Assembly: GCA_022360535.1 (NCBI GenBank)
Contig: JAKSCP010000513.1
Span: 1 to 14,228 of the forward strand
Direction: 5' to 3'
DNA: 14,228 bases
From: Pseudomonadales bacterium
GTDB taxonomy: Bacteria; Pseudomonadota; Gammaproteobacteria; Pseudomonadales; Pseudohongiellaceae
How positions within the stretch are numbered: the first letter of the stretch is position 1; each line of letters starts with the position of its first letter. The position numbers were made by a program, and so were the translations under genes. The notes beneath the pieces are model-generated. The model was given only the letters and a program-made list of their open reading frames with translations, had not been told where the DNA came from and did not search any database. Shown piece after piece: positions 6,600-11,634 of this stretch.

Positions 6600-7064
6600 A
6601 TGGACGGCCCGCACATGGACACAGCAAGCGAAATACGCCTAATTCAGCTTCTACAGGAAGAAGTCAGGTGTGCCCGCGCGCTACTGGATTCCCTGCGTTG
6701 CGAGCGCAGCGCCCTGGATTCGCTGGACGATCAGGTTATCGCGCTGAACAGCGCCAACAAGAAGCGCCTCATCGACTCATTACAGTCAGCCAGCCAGGCG
6801 CGAACCAAGTTTATCGCGGGTCTTGGCGGCCCCAATGTTGTGAACGGCAGTGGTCAAATTAGCTCATCAGATCACGGCCTGGAACTGGATATGTTGTTTA
6901 TCGAATTGGCTGAGCTTGCTCAAAACTGTTTCGATGAAAATCGTCTGGTTGGTCAACTGATCAATCGACGAACTCAAGTTATCACCAATGCTATTGCCTG
7001 CTTGTCGCCCCACAACGACGAGCAATGTGTTGTTTACAAAGAGAACGGCCAACTCGGAAGTTAG
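6600..7064 (+). CDS. flgN: Flagellar export chaperone FlgN
   Basis: FlgN is the cytoplasmic chaperone for the hook-filament junction proteins FlgK and FlgL. The 154-residue product is almost wholly alpha-helical, with the FlgN pattern of an N-terminal helix (LIQLLQEEVRCARALLDSLR), then CERSALDSLDDQVIAL and NKKRLIDSLQSASQARTKFI. The C-terminal helix with the partner-binding region follows. No enzymatic motif is present. It begins 6 bases after the flgM stop; flgM-flgN pairs are the rule in gammaproteobacteria. A second in-frame ATG at 6615 is possible, but neither start has a strong ribosome-binding site and the first has a GAGAG about 10 nt upstream. Confidence 0.88.
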   Translation: MDGPHMDTASEIRLIQLLQEEVRCARALLDSLRCERSALDSLDDQVIALNSANKKRLIDSLQSASQARTKFIAGLGGPNVVNGSGQISSSDHGLELDMLFIELAELAQNCFDENRLVGQLINRRTQVITNAIACLSPHNDEQCVVYKENGQLGS

Positions 7065-7111
7065 ATTACGCTCCCAATTGGTTGTTCTCGCAGGTTCGGG
7101 AGCTTCATTTC

Positions 7112-7813
7112 ATGGAAGGTCTCAGCAGTTCACAAGTTGTCACAAACGAAGGTGCAATTCTCAGTCACCTGTCTGCTCTGGCAACAACCCACAGCCCAGT
7201 TCGCATCTCCCCTGCTCAACCAGGCTCTAGCTGGAAGATTGACTCGTTGATCCAGGACGTGCAGCCACAGAGCAATTCACTACTGTTACATAAGCCGGAA
7301 GCGAGAGCCTGGAGCCATCTCAAAGACTGTCAGGAAGAGCTGGAAGTAAGTTGCGTGACCCCTAATGGCGTCATCGAATTTACCAGCAGCTATCTACCCT
7401 CAGCGATGCCCAGACTGGAGAGCACACTGCGCTTCGAGCTCCCGGAAAAACTGGTGAAAAGCCAACGTCGCGCGTACCACCGGGTTAAGGTGGGACACCT
7501 GGAAAGCAAGGTGATACTACAGATACAGAAACACCTGCAGCTTACTGGTGCCTGCCTGGACCTGTCAGTTGCTGGCGCCTTGATTTGCATTCCCAGAGGT
7601 AAACGCGGTGTCGATCTGGGTGAGAGCATTGATCACTGCGTTATTAACATTAAGGACCTGGTCACCGTGCGGCAGCCAGTCAAAGTCTGCAGCATTGGCA
7701 GCAAACGCGGCAAGCTCTTAGTGGGTGTGCAGTTTCTGGATATCAGCTCGGAAGGAGCTGATATGTTGAGAAAAACACTAAATCGAATCGAATGTCAGAT
7801 TAATAACACCTGA
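7112..7813 (+). CDS. flgZ: Flagellar PilZ-domain (YcgR-like) c-di-GMP receptor FlgZ
   Basis: The 233-residue protein has an N-terminal YcgR-type beta domain (about residues 10-115) and a C-terminal PilZ domain (about 118-225). Both c-di-GMP-binding motifs are intact: RxxxR as R120-A-Y-H-R124, and DxSxxG as D150-L-S-V-A-G155. A GVQF turn lies near residue 205. YcgR/FlgZ proteins slow or redirect the motor when c-di-GMP rises. The position directly after flgM-flgN is that of FlgZ in Pseudomonas, which supports the name. The start at 7112 is chosen for GGGAG (7098-7102) with 9-nt spacing; the frame is open back to 7025 inside flgN, but that part overlaps flgN and has no site. No clear terminator follows. 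Confidence 0.88.
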   Translation: MEGLSSSQVVTNEGAILSHLSALATTHSPVRISPAQPGSSWKIDSLIQDVQPQSNSLLLHKPEARAWSHLKDCQEELEVSCVTPNGVIEFTSSYLPSAMPRLESTLRFELPEKLVKSQRRAYHRVKVGHLESKVILQIQKHLQLTGACLDLSVAGALICIPRGKRGVDLGESIDHCVINIKDLVTVRQPVKVCSIGSKRGKLLVGVQFLDISSEGADMLRKTLNRIECQINNT

Positions 7814-7930
7814 CACTTCACAATCACATTGTCATTTTTGTGACACTGGTTAGAAAAAGAAGGGAGTCCAGACCCCTTTGTTTACGGGGTTCGCAGCCAA
7901 GGACAGGTTTTAAGCTCGCTGTTTTGAGAT

Positions 7931-7946
7931 TGGCATAGCTGTTGCA
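7931..7946 (+). promoter_or_regulatory. Sigma-54 promoter for the 117-residue orphan gene
   Basis: The plus strand reads TGGCATA-GCTG-TTGCA, a full-quality sigma-54 match with GG (7932-7933)-N10-GC (7944-7945). Predicted +1 is near 7957, leaving about 77 nt of leader. The 117 bases between flgZ and this promoter hold no gene. They contain a TGTCA-N6-TGACA inverted repeat (7830-7845) and a 5-bp stem acccc/ggggt (7872-7876 with 7886-7890). Confidence 0.85.
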
Positions 7947-7964
7947 TCGTTATTGATGAAGCGT

Positions 7965-8005
7965 TTCAGAAGCCTAAATCGCTGATTGCTCAGGCGATTT
8001 CTGAA
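7965..8005 (+). other. Stem-loop in the 5' leader of the orphan gene
   Basis: AAATCGCTGA (7976-7985) pairs with TCAG-G-CGATTT (7990-8000) as a 10-bp stem with one bulged G and a TTGC loop (7986-7989). Flanking ttcag (7965-7969) and ctgaa (8001-8005) add a 5-bp outer stem. The structure lies wholly between the predicted start of transcription and the ribosome-binding site (GGAG, 8023-8026), which stays outside it. It may stabilise the leader or be a regulatory target; no known RNA family was recognised. Confidence 0.55.
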
Positions 8006-8033
8006 TAAAGCGCGAATCAATTGGAGACAACAG

Positions 8034-8387
8034 ATGATTAATTCAGAAGCAGTAGCTTACGAGACATCGACCATTGAGCGAGAGATCGATAGCTTTTTCG
8101 ATTCAAGCCAACAGGCTTCCTCGCTGCAAATGGATGAACGAATCAAGGTTTTGGCCAATGGCCTGAAGCGACTGATTAAATTCGACAGCTTCGAATTTGA
8201 GAGCCCACAGGAAGGCGTGCATTTATCCCTGGGGCAACAGGCACCACATCGGTGTCACTACCGAATTACAGATGATGGGGTGGAGTCAGGGCAGTTCACG
8301 CTGACCAGAAAGACACCCTTTAATGAAAAGGAGTTAGTCCTGGTTGAGTCTGCAATGGCCGGCCTGGTGAGCGAGAGCCACCTGTAA
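8034..8387 (+). CDS. Small orphan protein resembling the GAF-like sensory half of a diguanylate cyclase
   Basis: The 117-residue protein has no signal peptide, membrane segment or catalytic motif. Residues about 12-50 are helical (ERIKVLANGLKRLIKFDSFE). Residues about 52-110 look like an alternating beta/alpha sensory domain: FDSFEFESPQEGVHLSLGQ, HRCHYRI, ESGQFTLTRKTPFNEKELVL, then a helix (VESAMAGLVSE). From memory this spacing (pfDs.eY...g..l..G....H.c.Y......G.l.l.R..pF.e.El..lE..l..Lv) resembles the N-terminal part of some Pseudomonas-type GGDEF proteins. There it is followed by PLrNAl.Y and the GGDEF domain; here the stop comes instead, and no GGDEF remnant follows. The ATG at 8034 has GGAG 7 nt upstream. 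A sigma-54 promoter and structured leader precede it. The gene is real; its role is unknown, perhaps linked to c-di-GMP and motility. Confidence 0.75.
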   Translation: MINSEAVAYETSTIEREIDSFFDSSQQASSLQMDERIKVLANGLKRLIKFDSFEFESPQEGVHLSLGQQAPHRCHYRITDDGVESGQFTLTRKTPFNEKELVLVESAMAGLVSESHL

Positions 8388-8484
8388 GGCATTACAGAAC
8401 ATTCCGAAGCAATTCATTCTCACCGCTTCGCAGCAACCAACCTTTCCACGAGCAATTCTCCAATACAGTCAAGCCTAATCCTCG

Positions 8485-8560
8485 GCCTTACTCCCCCGAA
8501 ATCAAAGCATGAAGCTCTATAGGGCTAACATGAATTGAAAGTAAGGGGAGGGCTTTTTTT
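8485..8560 (+). terminator. Probable Rho-independent terminator of the plus-strand genes
   Basis: ggggagggc (8545-8553) is followed directly by seven T (8554-8560). It can pair with ctcccc (8491-8496) plus gcc (8485-8487), with a three-base bulge (tta). Alternatively gtaagg (8541-8546) can pair with ccttac (8486-8491). The large loop contains a small agctc/gggct hairpin (8513-8526 region). The long loop makes it less than textbook. It lies between the convergent orphan gene and fliA. On the minus strand no comparable hairpin plus T-run was found for fliA. Confidence 0.45.
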
Positions 8561-8579
8561 GAGTAGGTTTGAGCAGGTA

Positions 8580-9305
8580 TTAAAGATCGGTCTTGGCCAC
8601 TTCTCTAACGAGTCGACCACGAATACGATTCACGGCCTGGGCGTGGACCTGACAGACTCGTGACTCACTCACTTCCAACACCTTGCTGATCTCCTGCATA
8701 TTGAGACCCTTGTTGTAGTAGAGAAATACCACCAGCTTCTCCTGGCGCGGCAAACCTTCCATGACTTCGGCCAGTTTGGCACGAGTCGATTCACACTCGA
8801 TATCGAGTTCAGGTGAAGCCTCATTGGTCTGATTATCGGCCTGGGTCGGATTGTCTTCGATGCTGAATACAGTGCAACCGGCCACGGCATCCAACATGCG
8901 ATAGTATTCTTCAATTGAAACGTCGAGTTCTTCCGCAATATCGCGATCGGCTGCGGTACGCTGCAGCTTGTTTTCGGCACTCTGTATCGCCTGAGAGATT
9001 TTTTTTGACTTCTGCTGTACCGAGCGAGGCATCCAGGAGTCTTTACGTAACTCATCCAACATGGCGCCACGTATGCGAATGGACGCATAGGATTTGAACT
9101 GCACGCCCTGCTGGACTTCGTAGCTACGCGTTGCTTCCAACAGTCCGATCATACCGACCTGGATCAGATCATCCACACTGTGACCGGGTGGTAAGCCTAC
9201 GCTCAGATGATGGGCGATGATCTTAACCAGCGGGAGATGCTGTTCGAATAGTTCGTTTCTCGAACTTTCTCCGCTCTCCTGGTATTTGCTGGCAGCGTTT
9301 TCCAT
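8580..9305 (-). CDS. fliA: RNA polymerase sigma-28 factor FliA
   Basis: FliA directs transcription of late flagellar and chemotaxis genes and is held off by FlgM. The 241-residue protein has all sigma regions. Region 2 has DDLIQVGMIGLLEA (about 45-58), YASIRIRGAMLDELRK (73-88) and the FliA hallmark WMPRSV (91-96). Region 3 has SAENKLQRTAADRDIAEEL. Region 4 has LPRQEKLVVFLYY and the helix-turn-helix EISKVLEVSESRVCQVHAQA (205-224). Its ATG overlaps the flhG stop by one base (TAATG), with GGAG at 9319-9316 inside flhG, so it is translationally coupled. It is the last gene of the flhB-flhA-flhF-flhG-fliA run; cheY/cheZ, which follow fliA in Pseudomonas and Vibrio, are not here. Confidence 0.97.
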   Translation of the reverse strand: MENAASKYQESGESSRNELFEQHLPLVKIIAHHLSVGLPPGHSVDDLIQVGMIGLLEATRSYEVQQGVQFKSYASIRIRGAMLDELRKDSWMPRSVQQKSKKISQAIQSAENKLQRTAADRDIAEELDVSIEEYYRMLDAVAGCTVFSIEDNPTQADNQTNEASPELDIECESTRAKLAEVMEGLPRQEKLVVFLYYNKGLNMQEISKVLEVSESRVCQVHAQAVNRIRGRLVREVAKTDL

Positions 9306-10207
9306 TAATGCAGATCTCCAATGTCCGACTGCGAACTCTGGGCGAATCGCTCTACGAAGAACTGCAGATACCCAGAATTCGCCTGTTCTGTAGGAATTCT
9401 GTTAACACGGTTAGCCAACTTTCTGAAGGCATGGGCAGATTGCGAATCAGGGTATTGATCCATGACCGCTGCTTGTCTTCGCACTGCTTTAAGCAGCTGC
9501 CCGTCTTCAGGGATATGCCCTAAATAACCAAGGGAAATCTGCAAGTAAAGATCAGCCACATTGGCCAATCGGGAATACAGCTTTTGTGCCGTAGGCGCGT
9601 CTTTCACACGATTTGCTATGACCTTGAACGACTTAACATCATGCTCCTGACTCATTACCTTCATCAGCGCGTAGGCATCAGCAATCGAAGCTGGCTCATC
9701 ACAGATGACAACAAAAATCTCACTGGACGCTTTGGCGAAGCTCAGTACCGCGCTTGAAATGCCGGCTGCAGTATCCACCACCAGCGTATCGATATCTGTT
9801 TCCAGATCCGAAAACGCGTGAATCAGCTCCGCTTGTTCAGCGATTGTCAGATCCGCCATGCGGCCAATGCCAGACGAGGCAGGGATAATGTCGATGCCCT
9901 TGGGCCCTTTCATCAAGACATCCTGGAGACCGTACTCGCCGCTTACAACACCATGCAGGTCTTTGCTTGGTTTTAGATTAAGCATGATATCGACGTTAGC
10001 GAGCCCTAGATCTGCGTCCATTAGCAACACAGAATTGCCAGACTCAGCCAATGCGATGGCAAGGTTAATCGAAATACTTGTTTTACCAATACCGCCTTTA
10101 CCCCCCGTAACGGCAATTACTCTCACCGGGTTATTGCGCTGCATAGTGGTATGCCCGTTTCCTTTCCATGAATCTAGTTGTGTCACTTTTCTATACTGCT
10201 CTTCCAT
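9305..10207 (-). CDS. flhG: Flagellar number regulator FlhG (FleN), MinD/ParA-type ATPase
   Basis: FlhG/FleN limits flagellar number by restraining FlhF and the master activator FleQ/FlrA. The 300-residue protein has the deviant Walker A GGKGGIGKT (35-43), MDADLGLANVDIML as switch region, VVDTAAGIS as Walker B/switch II, and CDEPASIADAYALMKV. The C-terminal end, GYLQFFVERFAQ, matches the family's membrane-targeting helix. The start at 10207 adds 21 residues before MQRNNPVRVIAVTGG. M22 (10144) is an alternative start but has no well-spaced ribosome-binding site, while the long start is preceded only by a weak GGA. The N-terminus lacks a clear DQAxxLR motif, the segment that stimulates FlhF GTPase in many FlhGs. 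flhF is 146 bases upstream, with a candidate promoter in the gap. Confidence 0.95.
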   Translation of the reverse strand: MEEQYRKVTQLDSWKGNGHTTMQRNNPVRVIAVTGGKGGIGKTSISINLAIALAESGNSVLLMDADLGLANVDIMLNLKPSKDLHGVVSGEYGLQDVLMKGPKGIDIIPASSGIGRMADLTIAEQAELIHAFSDLETDIDTLVVDTAAGISSAVLSFAKASSEIFVVICDEPASIADAYALMKVMSQEHDVKSFKVIANRVKDAPTAQKLYSRLANVADLYLQISLGYLGHIPEDGQLLKAVRRQAAVMDQYPDSQSAHAFRKLANRVNRIPTEQANSGYLQFFVERFAQSSQSDIGDLH

Positions 10208-10213
10208 ATTTAG

Positions 10214-10251
10214 TGTCCAGGCAATGTCACCGCTGTGTCATTGAGATGTCA
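10214..10251 (-). repeat. 11-nt-phased TGACA array before flhG
   Basis: On the minus strand TGACA occurs at 10251-10247, 10240-10236 and 10229-10225, with a variant GGACA at 10218-10214. Each copy is spaced exactly 11 nt from the next (5-base unit plus 6 variable bases). The last unit ends 6 bases before the flhG ATG. The phasing fits one face of the DNA helix for a protein, or a repeated RNA motif in the leader. No known element was recognised. Confidence 0.6.
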
Positions 10252-10316
10252 CCAGTAGCTCGGTAACGCACAAACTGTGTATGCCTTCTCGTTTGTTATT
10301 GCTCTTAACAGGTAAC

Positions 10317-10332
10317 TGCAAGTAGTGTTCCA
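10317..10332 (-). promoter_or_regulatory. Candidate internal sigma-54 promoter for flhG-fliA
   Basis: The minus strand reads TGGAACA-CTAC-TTGCA. It has exact GG (10331-10330)-N10-GC (10319-10318) spacing; the one weakness is A instead of C after the GG. Predicted +1 is near 10306, giving about 99 nt of leader that would contain the TGACA array. It lies in the only long gap (146 bases) of the flhB-fliA run. Confidence 0.6.
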
Positions 10333-10353
10333 ATTTTTCCAAGTTCAGAAATT

Positions 10354-11598
10354 TCATGCACTGGCAACTTGCGGTGTCGCTATTGCTTCCGCTCCATCGT
10401 CGTTACTAGACGCGCTATAGGCTTGAATGATGTGATTCACAAAGTGACTGATGCGCGCACGCTGCAAGTCTTCCGGCACTTTTTGCCCCCTGGAGATAAA
10501 GGCAATGGGAAGCTTGTGCCGAATCAAACCAGAGAGAACCGGTCCGAGAGACGAACTCTCATCGAGCTTGGTAATTATGGAACCAGCCAGGCGAATGGCG
10601 GCAAAGGCTTGCAGCGTATCGGCAACGATTGTCTCTTGGGTGTTCGCCGACAACACGAGGTAAGGCTTAATCGACGGATTGCGCTTAACCATTTCTGCCA
10701 GTTGCGCAATGCCCTTGCTATCTCGTTGATTCACACCCGCGGTATCGATAAGCACCAGTTTTCTCTCAGCAAAACTTGCAAGAGCATCAGGAATTTCTTT
10801 ATAGCTGCTGAGCACTTGTACCGGAATACCCAGAACAGCACCCAACGCGATGAGCTGCGACTGCCCGCCAACTCGATTGGTATCCGTTGTAATGAAGGCA
10901 ATCTGGTTACGCCCGTGCCGCAAGGCAAACTGCGCGGCAATTTTTGCCGCTGTAGCGGTCTTGCCCACGCCGGAGGTACCAAACAAAGCAACCACGCCCC
11001 CTTCCTGACGAATGTCCTCATGAGAAATCCGAATAATACGGCACAGAATTTGTTGTACCCGACGCCATCCAGTCTCCAGGGTTTTACACGGCAAGGCCTT
11101 GTTGACAATTTTCTGACGTAAATCTTCACCCAGAGAGGCAGCTTTCAGACGGTCCAGCAATTCCTCTTCGTTAGGCTGTGGAACGTTTCCGTTTCTCGAC
11201 GCGTAAGCCAGTTCACCCTCGAAAAGCTCTCGCAGGCGACTAATCTCGGCTGCCATCGATTCGAACTTCTCGACTTCGATGGGCGTAGCTAAAAAATTAG
11301 AATTCTGGATATTTTCGTTTCCACGCCCTCTCTGCTTTTTTTGTTCTTGTTCGTTGTCAACGACCTCCCACAAAAGATCCAGCGACGGTGGAGGATTCTC
11401 GTCATTCTCCTGTTTGCGCCGTTCCAGATCCGCCAGCGCTTCATCGAGTTTCTCTGGATCGTAATCTTGAGCGGCGATGACTTCAGTGCGACCGTTCTCA
11501 CTACGACTTGAGATCAACACGGCACTCGAACCCATCTCGGAACGAATCTTCGCAAGCACTTTGTTCATGCTGTTATCTTCAAATCGTTCAACTCTCAC
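10354..11598 (-). CDS. flhF: Flagellar placement GTPase FlhF (SRP family)
   Basis: FlhF is an SRP-type GTPase that marks the cell pole for flagellar assembly and recruits the first basal-body parts. The 414 residues comprise the basic/variable B domain (1 to about 110, starting RVERFEDNSMNKVLAKIRSE), an N domain (about 110-200), and the G domain. G1 is GTSGVGKT (207-214), G2 TDTNRVGGQ (238-246), G3 DTAG (285-288), G4 TKLDE (343-347) and G5 SRGQKVPEDL (369-378). The G2 motif has Asn where DTYRIGA normally has Tyr. The start is GTG, chosen because GGAGGT (11609-11604) is 5 nt upstream and the N-terminus then aligns with the family's MkVkRF start. flhA ends 36 bases upstream. Confidence 0.96.
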   Translation of the reverse strand: MRVERFEDNSMNKVLAKIRSEMGSSAVLISSRSENGRTEVIAAQDYDPEKLDEALADLERRKQENDENPPPSLDLLWEVVDNEQEQKKQRGRGNENIQNSNFLATPIEVEKFESMAAEISRLRELFEGELAYASRNGNVPQPNEEELLDRLKAASLGEDLRQKIVNKALPCKTLETGWRRVQQILCRIIRISHEDIRQEGGVVALFGTSGVGKTATAAKIAAQFALRHGRNQIAFITTDTNRVGGQSQLIALGAVLGIPVQVLSSYKEIPDALASFAERKLVLIDTAGVNQRDSKGIAQLAEMVKRNPSIKPYLVLSANTQETIVADTLQAFAAIRLAGSIITKLDESSSLGPVLSGLIRHKLPIAFISRGQKVPEDLQRARISHFVNHIIQAYSASSNDDGAEAIATPQVASA

Positions 11599-11634
11599 TT
11601 TCTACCTCCAAATCAGCCTTACACTGACCTCTGC

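Noticed and set aside
7872..7890. acccc/ggggt hairpin after flgZ as a terminator
   Set aside because: Short stem with a 9-base loop and no T-run after it.
7986..8033. TTG start extending the orphan protein by 16 residues
   Set aside because: The TTG lies inside the loop of the leader stem-loop with no ribosome-binding site, whereas ATG 8034 has GGAG at 7 nt.
8388..8579. Remnant of a GGDEF domain after the orphan gene
   Set aside because: No GGDEF-like, DPLTGL-like or NAL-Y-like sequence could be read downstream of the stop; the region holds only the convergent intergenic space and a terminator-like hairpin.
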